The position numbers were made by a program, and so were the translations under genes. DNA of 64,000 nt, from positions 1 through 64,000 of the forward strand of contig JBFWUB010000007.1 of the NCBI GenBank assembly GCA_050247515.1. The letters are read 5' to 3'. The notes under the pieces are model-generated. The model saw only the letters and a list, made by a program, of their open reading frames with translations. It had not been told where the DNA came from and made no database searches. This DNA is from RAM1 sp050247515 (GTDB lineage Bacteria; Pseudomonadota; Gammaproteobacteria; Burkholderiales; Burkholderiaceae_C). Positions 1 through 11,252 of the stretch are shown in pieces (position 1 is the stretch's first letter; each line of letters opens with the position of its first letter).

Positions 1-130
1 CTGGCCGACAATTGAATTGCAATCAATTTTGCAGCCCCAATTGGCAGCCACACCAGCGTCACCTCCACTTGAGGCGAAGGTCAAGAGACCTGATTCAAGG
101 CTGAGTAATTGTTACAACTACTGAGAAACC
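1..130. other. AT-rich non-coding flank abutting a truncated gene
   Basis: No open frame of useful length and no recognisable gene. The stretch is clearly richer in A+T than the flanking coding DNA and contains an imperfect dyad centred on ATTGCAAT near position 18. Homology to acyl-CoA synthetases begins abruptly at the ATG at 131, with an in-frame TGA at 122-124 just before it. This is therefore a junction between unrelated DNA and a gene remnant. It may be a real rearrangement or an assembly join; the sequence alone cannot tell. Confidence 0.6.
101..125. repeat. Imperfect inverted repeat shared with the abiE upstream region
   Basis: CTGAGTAATTG (101-111), a 3-base spacer TTA, then CAACTACTGAG (115-125). 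The same left arm (11 of 11) and nearly the same right arm (10 of 11) recur at 30717-30749 upstream of the AbiE module with an 11-base spacer. The arms pair imperfectly with each other. It lies immediately before the truncated synthetase. Operator, element end or recombination site are all possible; function is not known. Confidence 0.5.
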
Positions 131-1138
131 ATGCTCACCCACGACGCCGTGATCTGGCAGTACGCCAGCTGCGCGGTGGACGCAAGCATCGCCACCGGTG
201 ACGTGATGCTGCATGCGTTGCCGCTGTACCACTGCGCGCAGCTGGATGTGTTCTTTGGCCCCTGCATTTACGTGGGCGCCACCAGCATCATCACGGCCAA
301 GCCCACACCCGAGAACCTGCTGCCCCTGCTGGCACGCCACCGCATCACGTCTTTCTTTGCGCCGCCCACGGTGTGGATCGCGCTGCTGCGCTCGCCGCTG
401 TTCGACACGACCGATCTGTCGGTGCTGCGCAAGGGCTACTACGGTGCCTCCATCATGCCGGTGGAGGTGCTGCGCGAGCTGGCGCGTCGCCTGAGCGGCG
501 TGGGCTTCTGGAACCTGTACGGCCAGACGGAGATTGCACCGCTGGCCACCATGCTCGGCCCTGACGACCAGCTGCGCAAGCCGGGCAGCTGCGGCCGCGC
601 CGTGCTGAACGTGGAAACCCGCGTGGTGGACGACGCCATGAACGACGTTGCGCCCGGCCAGGTCGGCGAGATCGTGCACCGCAGCCCGCACCTGATGCTG
701 GGCTACTTCCACGACGACGAGCGCACCCGTGCCGCGTTTGAAGGCGGCTGGTTCCATTCAGGCGACCTGGCCACCATCGACGGTGAAGGCTTCATCACCG
801 TGGTGGACCGCAAGAAGGACATGATCAAGACCGGCGGCGAAAACGTGGCCAGCCGCGAGGTCGAGGAAATGATCTACCGCCTGGGCGCGGCCAGCGAAGT
901 GGCCGTCATCGGCCTGCCGCACCCCAAATGGGTGGAGGCCGTGGCGGCGGTCATCGTGGTGAAGGCGGGCCAGGCGCTGAGTGAACAGGACGTGCTGGCG
1001 CACTGCCAGCAGCACCTGGCCGGCTTCAAGGTGCCCAAGGCCGTGGTGTTTGTGGACGCCCTGCCCAAGAACCCCAGTGGCAAGCTGCTCAAGCGCGATT
1101 TGCGTGAACAGCACAAGGGCGTGTTCAGCCGGGGCTGA
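131..1138 (+). pseudogene. Acyl-CoA synthetase, 5'-truncated remnant
   Basis: C-terminal two thirds (335 residues) of an AMP-forming fatty-acyl-CoA synthetase, a family usually about 500-550 residues long. Visible motifs: YGQTE (130-134), GWFHSGDL (206-213), DRKKDMIKTGGENV from 226, and PSGK with the catalytic lysine at 318. The N-terminal portion, including the P-loop-like TSGT-x-PKG motif that normally lies just before MLTHDAV, is absent, and an in-frame stop precedes the ATG. Adenylation should fail, so I call it a pseudogene. In related genomes such a synthetase often accompanies leucine-catabolism genes, which fits the operon downstream. Its last bases overlap the convergent truC gene. 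Confidence 0.75.
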
Positions 1139-1829
1139 GCGGCGCCCATTCGGGGCCCGGCGGCGCCTCGATGCGCAGTGGCGTCGCCCCGGCCGTTACG
1201 GTGGGCAACTCCATCCATTGCGCATGCAGCCACAGCCGGTCCAGGCCCAGCCACGTGGCCACGGCGCGGTTGTGCGCGCCCTTGCCGTGCGTGGTGTCGC
1301 CCACCAGCGGGTGGGCAATGTGCTTGAAATGGCGGCGGATCTGGTGGCGCCTGCCTGTTGCCGGCTGCACGCCCACCAGCGCATAGCGGCTGGTCGGGTG
1401 GTGGCCGTCCACGCTGAACGGCCAGTCAAAACAGGCCAGGCGCTGCCAGCGGGTGAGGGCGGCCAGCCGCTGCTGGCCGGCGGACGGCAGCTCGGGGTCG
1501 CGCGCCAGCGGGTAGTCAATCTCACCAGCCTCGCCCGGCCAGCCGCGCACCAGTGCCAGGTAATGCTTGCGCACCGTGCCGGCCTCAAACGGTGCGCGCC
1601 AGCGGCTGGCTGCTGCTTCGCTGCGCGCGAACAGCAGCACGCCGCTGGTGCCCTTGTCCAGGCGGTGCAGCGGCCACACATGGCCGCCCAGCTGGTTACG
1701 CAGCAGCGCCATGGCGTTGCGGGTTTCGTGGGCGTCCAGCCCCGTGGGGTGCACCAGCAGCCCGGCGGGCTTGTCGATGGCCACCAGGTCGTCGTCGAGG
1801 TAGATGATTTGCAGCAAGGGCGTGGGCAT
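1125..1829 (-). CDS. truC: tRNA pseudouridine(65) synthase TruC
   Basis: RluA-family pseudouridine synthase of 234 residues that should isomerise U65 of tRNA. The catalytic motif HRLDKGTSG places the active-site aspartate at residue 58. The C-terminal half carries GRRHQIRRHFKHIAHPLVGD, the family's RNA-binding/KINDR-like stretch, and the HPTSRYAL segment typical of TruC rather than RluA. I chose the ATG at 1829; an upstream in-frame GTG at 1853 would add eight unconserved residues. It is convergent with the truncated synthetase and overlaps its 3' end by 14 bases. RluA is the alternative assignment but fits less well. Confidence 0.88.
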   Translation of the reverse strand: MPTPLLQIIYLDDDLVAIDKPAGLLVHPTGLDAHETRNAMALLRNQLGGHVWPLHRLDKGTSGVLLFARSEAAASRWRAPFEAGTVRKHYLALVRGWPGEAGEIDYPLARDPELPSAGQQRLAALTRWQRLACFDWPFSVDGHHPTSRYALVGVQPATGRRHQIRRHFKHIAHPLVGDTTHGKGAHNRAVATWLGLDRLWLHAQWMELPTVTAGATPLRIEAPPGPEWAPLSPG

Positions 1830-1888
1830 TGTCGATTCGCGGCCGGGCCGCACGTCGTGCAGGCATCATCACCCAAAAGGAGCCCACC

Positions 1889-2260
1889 ATGAAGTACCTC
1901 GGCCTTGCCTACTACAACCCTGAAAAGTTTGCCGCCATGGCCCCCGCTGATGTGCAGGCGCTGGTGAGCCAGTGCCCCGCGCTCGACGAAAAGATGCGCG
2001 CCACCGGCAAGGTGCGCGTGGCCGCGTCGCTGGCCGGGCCCAGGGACTGGATGACGCTGCGCCCGCGCGGCGGCAAGCCGCAGATCACCGACGGCCCGTT
2101 TGCCGAGGCCAAGGAAATGGTGGGCGGCCTGTTCATCATTGAGGCGACTGACCGCGACGAGGCATTGCGGCTGGCATCCATGCACCCAGCCGCCCAGATC
2201 GGCGAAGCCGGTGGCTGGGCGGTGGAGCTGATCCCCATGGCGTTCTTCCAGGAAGGCTGA
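1889..2260 (+). CDS. YCII/DGPF-domain protein
   Basis: A 123-residue protein of the YCII-related (DGPF) family, with DGPFAEAKE at residues 68-76 followed by the usual beta-strand/helix GGLFIIEA-TDRDEAL. The family has a ferredoxin-like fold and often accompanies ECF sigma factors; biochemical activity is unknown. The start at 1889 follows an AAAAGGA ribosome-binding site at 1875-1881. No sigma factor gene is adjacent; an AraC regulator follows 23 bases downstream on the same strand. Confidence 0.85.
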   Translation: MKYLGLAYYNPEKFAAMAPADVQALVSQCPALDEKMRATGKVRVAASLAGPRDWMTLRPRGGKPQITDGPFAEAKEMVGGLFIIEATDRDEALRLASMHPAAQIGEAGGWAVELIPMAFFQEG

Positions 2261-2283
2261 CCCAGCCCGGCGGCTGCGGTGGC

Positions 2284-3312
2284 ATGATTTGCCCCATCAC
2301 CGCCATGAAGACCGCCGCCGTCACCCCTATTGCCTTCGTGCGCATGCTGCTCATGGCCTACGCCAAATACGGCGTGGACCCGGCAGGCGCGCTGGCGCGC
2401 GCGCAGATCACGCCCGCGCAGGTGGGCAAGGCCGGTGCCACGGTCACGTCATGGCAGCTGCAGGCGCTGGCCGGCGAGGCCATGCGCGAGCTGGACGACG
2501 AGGCGCTGGGCTGGTTCTCGCGCCGGCTGCCCTGGGGCAGCTATGTGATGCTGCTGCGCGCCTCGCTCACCTCGCCCAATCTGGGCGTGGCGCTCAAGCG
2601 CTGGCTGCGCCACCACAACCTGCTGACCGACGACATCGCGCTGCAGCTGCTGGTGGCCGCCGACGTGGCCACGGTGTCGCTCATGGAGCGGCGGCTGGAT
2701 GCGGCCATGCGCGAGTTCTGCCTGGTCACGCTGCTGCGCAACATCCATGGCATCAGCTGCTGGCTGGTGGATTCGGCCATTCCGCTGGAGGGTGTGGCCT
2801 TTCCGTTCGACGCGCCACCGCATGCGGGCGTGTACCCGGTGCTGTTCCCGGGCCCGGTGCATTTCGGCGCGCGCCATGCGGCGCTGAGCTTTGACAGCCG
2901 CTACCTGGCGCTGCCGGTGCGGCGCGACGACAAGGCGCTGCGCGCGCTGCTGCCGCAGGCACTGTCGCTGGTCGTGCGCCCCTACAAGCGCGATCGCCTG
3001 CTGGTGCAGCGCGTGCGCATGCTGCTCAAGGAACAGCCCGGCGCCGCCACCGCCGAGGCATTGGCCGATGCACTGGCCATGTCGCCGCGCACGCTGCACC
3101 GCCAGCTGCAGGATGAAGGCGCATCGCTGCAGGCGCTGAAAGATGAAGTGCGCCATGAACAGGCCATGCACCTGCTGCGCCGCACGGCCCGCCCCATCAA
3201 GCAGGTGGCGCAGGCGGTGGGATTCCGCAGCGAAAAAAGTTTTGCCCGCGCGTTCCGCGAATGGACGGGCGAGACCCCTGCCGGCTACCGGCGCAAGGGT
3301 TTGCCCGGCTGA
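2284..3312 (+). CDS. AraC-family transcriptional regulator (arabinose-binding-domain type)
   Basis: 342 residues. Residues about 25-210 match the arabinose-binding-like N-terminal domain found in OruR/ArgR-type activators, and the last hundred form the double helix-turn-helix AraC DNA-binding domain (ALADALAMSPRTLHRQLQDE, then IKQVAQAVGFRSEKSFARAF). A second ATG at 2305 is an equally possible start; neither has a clear ribosome-binding site. The gene ends 102 bases before the leucine-catabolism operon on the same strand, so it is a reasonable candidate regulator of that operon, but this is inferred from position only. Confidence 0.88.
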   Translation: MICPITAMKTAAVTPIAFVRMLLMAYAKYGVDPAGALARAQITPAQVGKAGATVTSWQLQALAGEAMRELDDEALGWFSRRLPWGSYVMLLRASLTSPNLGVALKRWLRHHNLLTDDIALQLLVAADVATVSLMERRLDAAMREFCLVTLLRNIHGISCWLVDSAIPLEGVAFPFDAPPHAGVYPVLFPGPVHFGARHAALSFDSRYLALPVRRDDKALRALLPQALSLVVRPYKRDRLLVQRVRMLLKEQPGAATAEALADALAMSPRTLHRQLQDEGASLQALKDEVRHEQAMHLLRRTARPIKQVAQAVGFRSEKSFARAFREWTGETPAGYRRKGLPG

Positions 3313-3414
3313 TCCGTTGCCGCCGCAGGTGGCAGCATTTGTTACCTTTGTGACCCCGGGCGGCACCGGCCCGCTCTTAAGCTGCACGACGCAGCCATCC
3401 GAGGACAACACCGC

Positions 3415-5037
<1,623 letters not shown>

Positions 5038-5040
5038 GCC

Positions 5041-6189
5041 GTGCAGACCACCATTTTCGACACCCCCGAGTACGATACCCTGCGCGATCAGGTGGCGAAG
5101 TTCATCGCGCGCGAGGTCGAGCCGCATGCCGACAAATGGGAAGAGCAGGGCTTTGTGCCGCGCGAGGTGTTGCGCCGCATGGGCCAGGCGGGCCTGTTCG
5201 GTCTGATGTATGAAAGCGCGTACGGCGGCGCCGAGGCCGACGCGTTGACCAACCTGGTGTTTGCCGAGGCGCTGAGCCAGAGCACCTACGCCGGCTTCAT
5301 CATCACCGTGCTGGTCCATACCGACATGGCCAGCCCGCACCTGCATCATGCAGGTACGCCGGCACAGAAAGAAAAGTACCTGAACAAAGTGATCGCCGGC
5401 GAGCTGATCACGGCCGTGGGCATCACCGAGCCCGGCGCGGGCTCGGATGTGGCGGGCATTCGCACGAATGCGAAACGCGACGGCGATGGTCCTGATGCGG
5501 GGTGGGTGCTCAACGGCACCAAGATGTTCATCACCAACGGCGTGCATGCCGACCTGTATTTCGTGGCCGCCAAGACGGGGCCAGGCAAGCGCGAGGTGTC
5601 CATGTTCATCGTGGAAAAGGGCACGCCCGGCTTCAGCGTGGGCCGTGCGCTCAAGAAGACCGGCTGGCTGTCATCGGACACGGCCGAGCTCGTGTTCGAC
5701 AACGTGCGCGTTCCCACCGCCAACCTGCTGGGCGAAGAGGGCAAGGGCTTCTATTCGGTCATGAAGAACTTCCAGACCGAACGCATTGCGCTGGCCGCGA
5801 TGGCCGTGGGCCACTGCCAGCGCGCCTTGCAGCTCACGCTGGACTATGTGCGCCAGCGCCAGGCTTTCGGCGGCCCGCTGTGGGACCAGCAGACCATCCG
5901 CCAGCGGCTGTCCATGCTGGATGCGAAGACGCGCGCCGCGCGGGCCTTCATGTACCAGTGCGCGTGGCGCGTCACGCAGGGCCATGACATCGTGCAGGAC
6001 GTGTCCATGCTCAAGGCGTTGACGGGTGAATTGGTCAATGAAGTGGTGCAGACCTGCCAGCAGTTTCACGGCGGCATGGGCTACATCCGCGAAACGGCGA
6101 TCGAACGGCTGTGGCGCGATGCGCGGGTGCTGGGCATCGGCGGTGGCGCCACGGAAGTGATGCTGGAAGAAGTGGCCAAGCGCTACTGA
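5041..6189 (+). CDS. Acyl-CoA dehydrogenase of the leucine cluster
   Basis: 382-residue FAD-dependent acyl-CoA dehydrogenase starting with GTG three bases after liuB. Visible motifs are VGITEPGAGSDVAGI, LNGTKMFITNG and QFHGGMGYIRETAIERLWRD. At the place where medium-chain enzymes carry the catalytic glutamate (YEGT) this protein has GGGATE. The likely base is instead Glu247 in FQTERIAL, as in isovaleryl-CoA and long-chain dehydrogenases. Position suggests isovaleryl-CoA dehydrogenation, but the sequence is not a textbook isovaleryl-CoA dehydrogenase and could serve another branched or longer acyl-CoA such as a citronellyl-CoA-like substrate. Confidence 0.88.
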   Translation: MQTTIFDTPEYDTLRDQVAKFIAREVEPHADKWEEQGFVPREVLRRMGQAGLFGLMYESAYGGAEADALTNLVFAEALSQSTYAGFIITVLVHTDMASPHLHHAGTPAQKEKYLNKVIAGELITAVGITEPGAGSDVAGIRTNAKRDGDGPDAGWVLNGTKMFITNGVHADLYFVAAKTGPGKREVSMFIVEKGTPGFSVGRALKKTGWLSSDTAELVFDNVRVPTANLLGEEGKGFYSVMKNFQTERIALAAMAVGHCQRALQLTLDYVRQRQAFGGPLWDQQTIRQRLSMLDAKTRAARAFMYQCAWRVTQGHDIVQDVSMLKALTGELVNEVVQTCQQFHGGMGYIRETAIERLWRDARVLGIGGGATEVMLEEVAKRY

Positions 6190-6203
6190 CAGCCAGATTC
6201 GTT

Positions 6204-6252
6204 TTGAACGCCAAAGCATTAATGTGTACAATTTTCAAAAATCTTACACATT
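6204..6252 (+). promoter_or_regulatory. Promoter and inverted-repeat operator of vapBC
   Basis: A near-consensus sigma-70 promoter: TTGAAC (6204-6209), a 17-base spacer, TACAAT (6227-6232). An 8-base perfect inverted repeat, AATGTGTA (6221-6228) and TACACATT (6245-6252), separated by 16 bases, overlaps the -10 box and the expected start point. This arrangement is typical of an operator bound by an autoregulating antitoxin. The 72-base gap is strikingly AT-rich compared with the genes on both sides. Binding by VapB or VapBC is inferred. Confidence 0.7.
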
Positions 6253-6261
6253 GAGGATGCC

Positions 6262-6510
6262 ATGCGAACCAACATCGTGATTGACGACGAACTTATGGAG
6301 GCCGCCATGAAGGCCGGTGGCTTCAAGACCAAGCGCGACGCCGTGGAAGAAGGCTTGCGTTTGCTCGCGCGCCGCGCCGCGTACCAGAACATCCGGGCCT
6401 TGCGTGGCAAGCTCCACTGGAGCCTGGATGGCGACTGGCCTGCCGCGGCCCCGGCGGTGCACGAGCCGCAAGCCGCCTACGCCGCGGCGCGCAAGGGGGG
6501 CCGGAAGTGA
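6262..6510 (+). CDS. vapB: VapB-family antitoxin
   Basis: 82 residues. The N-terminal half, MRTNIVIDDELMEAAMKAGG then KTKRDAVEEGLRLLARR, matches the ribbon-helix-helix VapB antitoxin family (PF09957 type), which binds its own promoter and neutralises VapC through the C-terminal tail. The start lies 9 bases after the operator's right arm, with a GAGGA ribosome-binding site at 6253-6257. The stop overlaps the GTG start of vapC by four bases. The pair interrupts a leucine-catabolism operon. Confidence 0.88.
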   Translation: MRTNIVIDDELMEAAMKAGGFKTKRDAVEEGLRLLARRAAYQNIRALRGKLHWSLDGDWPAAAPAVHEPQAAYAAARKGGRK

Positions 6511-6902
6511 TCACGGCGGACACCAGCGTCTGGATCGACTACTTCAACGGGCAGGACACGCCCCAGGTGCGCCAGCTCGACGCCGCGCTGGACGACAGCA
6601 CGAACGAGATCGTGCTGCTGGACGTGGTGCTGATGGAGGTGCTGCACGGCTTTCGTCATGACCGCGAATACGACTACGCACGCCAGGCCCTGGCGCCCTT
6701 GCCAGTGGAAGCGGCCGGGGGCGAAGAAGTCGCCCAGCACGCCGCCGCCATGTACCGGCGCCTGCGCGGCCACGGCATCACCGTGCGCAGCCCGATTGAC
6801 CTGCTGGTGGGCGCCTGGTGCATCCGCAACGACTGCCTGCTGATCCAGGACGACCGCGACTTTGCGGGCATGCAACAGATCGAAGGACTGCAAACGACAT
6901 GA
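6507..6902 (+). CDS. vapC: VapC-family PIN-domain ribonuclease toxin
   Basis: 131-residue PIN-domain protein. The acidic metal-binding residues expected for a VapC ribonuclease are all visible: Asp5 in TADTSVWIDY, Glu44 in LMEVLHG, Asp98 in SPIDLLVGA, and Asp116/Asp118 in DDRDF. Such toxins cleave RNA, often tRNA, when the antitoxin is lost. It begins with GTG overlapping the vapB stop (GTGA), and its own TGA overlaps the ATG of the hydratase gene liuC (ATGA). Translation of the three genes is therefore probably coupled. The module looks intact. Confidence 0.9.
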   Translation: MITADTSVWIDYFNGQDTPQVRQLDAALDDSTNEIVLLDVVLMEVLHGFRHDREYDYARQALAPLPVEAAGGEEVAQHAAAMYRRLRGHGITVRSPIDLLVGAWCIRNDCLLIQDDRDFAGMQQIEGLQTT

Positions 6903-7684
6903 ACCACCTTCTGCTCGGCATCGACAGCCACTGCGCCACCGTCACCCTGAACCGCCCCGACGTGCGCAACGCCTTCAATGACGAAGTCATCGCCGAACTC
7001 ACGCAGGTGTTTGCGCAGCTGGCCACGCGCAGTGACGTGCGCTGCATCGTGCTGGCCGCCAGCGGCAAGGCGTTCTGCGCGGGCGCCGACCTGAACTGGA
7101 TGCGCGCCATGGCGGGCTACAGCTGGGACGAGAACCGGGCCGACGCGCAGAAGCTGGCCGACATGCTCTGGACGCTGGACCAGTGCCCCATTCCCATCGT
7201 GGGCCGCATCCAGGGTGACTGTTATGCGGGCGGCATGGGGCTGGCGGCGGTGTGCGACGTGCTGGTGGCGTCCGACAACGTGACCTTCTGCCTGTCTGAA
7301 GCGCGCCTGGGCCTGTTGCCGGCCACCATCGCGCCCTATGTGGTGCGGGCCATGGGTGCGCAGGCGGCGCGCCGCTACTTCACCACGGCCGAGCGCTTCA
7401 GCGCCGCGCAGGCCCATGCCATGGGCATGGTGCATGAGCTGTGCAGCCCCGCCGAGCTGGACGCGCGCGTGCAGGGCATCGTCGCCACGCTGGTGGCCAA
7501 TGGCCCGGCGGCGGTGCGTGCCTGCAAGCTGCTGGTGCGCGACGTGGCGGGCCAGCCCATCACCGATGCGCTGCGGGCCGAGACGGCGCGCCGCATTGCC
7601 GACATCCGCGCCAGTGACGAAGGGCGCGAGGGTGTGCAGTCATTCCTGAACAAGCGCCAGCCCGCCTGGCTGCCCGCCGCCTGA
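6899..7684 (+). CDS. liuC: Methylglutaconyl-CoA hydratase (enoyl-CoA hydratase family)
   Basis: 261-residue crotonase-family protein that should hydrate 3-methylglutaconyl-CoA to HMG-CoA. The oxyanion-hole segments FCAGADLNWMRAM and GDCYAGGMGLAAVCD are present, and the NWMRAMAGYSWDENR stretch is characteristic of LiuC/GnyH. The start at 6899 forms an ATGA overlap with the vapC stop; a longer in-frame reading from 6818 lies wholly within vapC and is not credible. The nearest visible promoter is the one before vapB, so this enzyme may be partly transcribed and translated with the toxin-antitoxin pair. Confidence 0.92.
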   Translation: MNHLLLGIDSHCATVTLNRPDVRNAFNDEVIAELTQVFAQLATRSDVRCIVLAASGKAFCAGADLNWMRAMAGYSWDENRADAQKLADMLWTLDQCPIPIVGRIQGDCYAGGMGLAAVCDVLVASDNVTFCLSEARLGLLPATIAPYVVRAMGAQAARRYFTTAERFSAAQAHAMGMVHELCSPAELDARVQGIVATLVANGPAAVRACKLLVRDVAGQPITDALRAETARRIADIRASDEGREGVQSFLNKRQPAWLPAA

Positions 7685-7688
7685 CGCC

Positions 7689-8325
7689 ATGGACATCGTC
7701 GCCCGCCTGCTCGATGCACCGCAGCTGCTGGCCCTGGCGGCGGCGCTGGGCTGGGCCAGCGGCATCCGCCTGTATGCGGCGCTGTTCATCGCGGGCGCAG
7801 CGGGCTTCCTGGGTTGGGTCGATCTGCCTGCCGGGTTGCAGGTGCTGCAGCACCCTGCCGCGCTGTGGGCCAGCGGGCTGATGGTGGCCGTGGAATTTCT
7901 GGCGGACAAGGTGCCGCTGGTGGACAGCCTGTGGGACGCGGTGCATACGGTGATCCGCATCCCCGCGGGCGCGGCCCTGGCCGCTGCCACGCTCGGCGCC
8001 GAAGGCCCGGCGGTGGCCTGGGTGGCGGCGCTGCTGGGCGGCTCGCTGGCCGCCACCGCGCACACCGCCAAGCTGGCCACGCGCGCGGCGGTCAATACCT
8101 CGCCCGAGCCGTTTTCCAACATCGGCGTCTCGCTGGCCGAAGACGGTTTTGTGGTGTTCATGCTGTGGCTGGCCTTTGCCTACCCGCTGTGGTTTGCCGT
8201 GGCGCTGGTGCTGACGCTGGTAGTGGCCGTGGCGCTGATTGTTGTGTTGTTCAAGTTCCTGCGCGCCGTGGTGCGCCGGTTTATGAGTCCGTCGCCGGGG
8301 CTGCACCCGGCCCCAAGGAAACAAG

Positions 8326-8333
<8 letters not shown>
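7689..8333 (+). CDS. DUF4126 membrane protein
   Basis: 214 residues with several hydrophobic helices rich in Ala, Gly and Val, matching the DUF4126 family (for example ALGWASGIRLYAALFIAG near the start and NTSPEPFSNIGVSLAEDG near 138-155). Function is unknown. It starts 4 bases after liuC and its 3' end overlaps the start of liuD by 8 bases, so it is an integral member of the operon. A basic C-terminal tail follows the last helix. It has no assigned role in leucine breakdown. Confidence 0.85.
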
Positions 8334-10323
<1,990 letters not shown>

Positions 10324-10327
10324 GCGG

Positions 10328-11248
10328 ATGCGAATCACTTTCTGCTGTACCCACACCAAGGCCGAGCCCTGGCTCGCGGCCTTTCGCGCGGCCTTGCCTG
10401 GCGTGGACATTTCTGAATGGGCGCCCGGCGCGCCGCAGGCCGACCATGCCGTGGTGTGGTCGCCGCCCCAGCAGTTCATGGACGAACAGCCGGCGCTCAA
10501 GGGCATCTTCAACACCGGCGCCGGTGTGGACGCGCTGCTCAAGCTCAGGCTGCCGGCGGGCGCCACGCTGGTGCGGCTGGACGACGCCGGCATGTCGGTG
10601 CAGATGGCCGAATTTGTCTGCCACGCGGTCATCCGGCACTTTCGCGAGCTGGACGGCTACGAGGCCGATGTGGCCCAGGGCAAATGGTCGTTTCGCAAAC
10701 CCCGCCTGCGCACCGATTACCCGGTGGGCATCATGGGCCTGGGCGTGCTGGGCGAGCGCGTGGCGCGTGCCGTGGCGCAGTTTGATTTCCCGGTCAACGG
10801 CTGGAGCCGCACGCCCAAGGCGATTGACGGCGTGCGCGGCTTTGCGGGCATGGCACAGCTGAACGACTTTCTGGCGGCGTCGCGCTTTCTGGTGTGCCTG
10901 GTGCCGCTCACGCCCGACACGCAGGACATCCTGAACCGCGACACGCTGTCGCGCCTGCAGCCCGGCGGCTACGTCATCAACGTGGCGCGGGGCGCGCACC
11001 TGGTGGACGACGACCTGATCGCGCTGCTGGACAGCGGCCACCTGGCCGGGGCCACGCTGGATGTATTCCGCACCGAGCCGCTGCCGGCGGAGCACCCGTT
11101 CTGGCGGCACCCGAAAATCACCGTCACACCGCACACGTCGGCCCGCACGCTGCGCGAGGAAAGCATTGCCCAGATCGCCGGCAAGATCGTCGCGCTGGAG
11201 CGCGGCGAGCCCATCGCCGGTGTGGTGGACCTTCAAAAAGGATACTGA
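10328..11248 (+). CDS. ghrA: D-2-hydroxyacid dehydrogenase, GhrA-type glyoxylate/hydroxypyruvate reductase
   Basis: 306 residues. Rossmann motif GLGVLGERVARAV around residues 137-149, and the catalytic triad of the family is visible as Arg221 (NVARGAH), Glu250 (RTEPLP) and His269 (TPHTSA). These enzymes reduce glyoxylate or hydroxypyruvate with NAD(P)H. The ATG at 10328 is preferred: an upstream in-frame start at 10307 would overlap liuD. It lies 4 bases after liuD and 4 before liuE. No step of leucine breakdown needs it, so its place in the operon is unexplained. Confidence 0.85.
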   Translation: MRITFCCTHTKAEPWLAAFRAALPGVDISEWAPGAPQADHAVVWSPPQQFMDEQPALKGIFNTGAGVDALLKLRLPAGATLVRLDDAGMSVQMAEFVCHAVIRHFRELDGYEADVAQGKWSFRKPRLRTDYPVGIMGLGVLGERVARAVAQFDFPVNGWSRTPKAIDGVRGFAGMAQLNDFLAASRFLVCLVPLTPDTQDILNRDTLSRLQPGGYVINVARGAHLVDDDLIALLDSGHLAGATLDVFRTEPLPAEHPFWRHPKITVTPHTSARTLREESIAQIAGKIVALERGEPIAGVVDLQKGY

Positions 11249-11252
11249 CGCC

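Noticed and set aside
1829..1888. Upstream extension of the YCII protein
   Set aside because: The added residues are unconserved and a good AAAAGGA site precedes the ATG at 1889.
6818..6898. Longer liuC start within vapC
   Set aside because: Would add 27 residues read out of frame from the toxin gene; enoyl-CoA hydratase similarity begins at the ATG at 6899.
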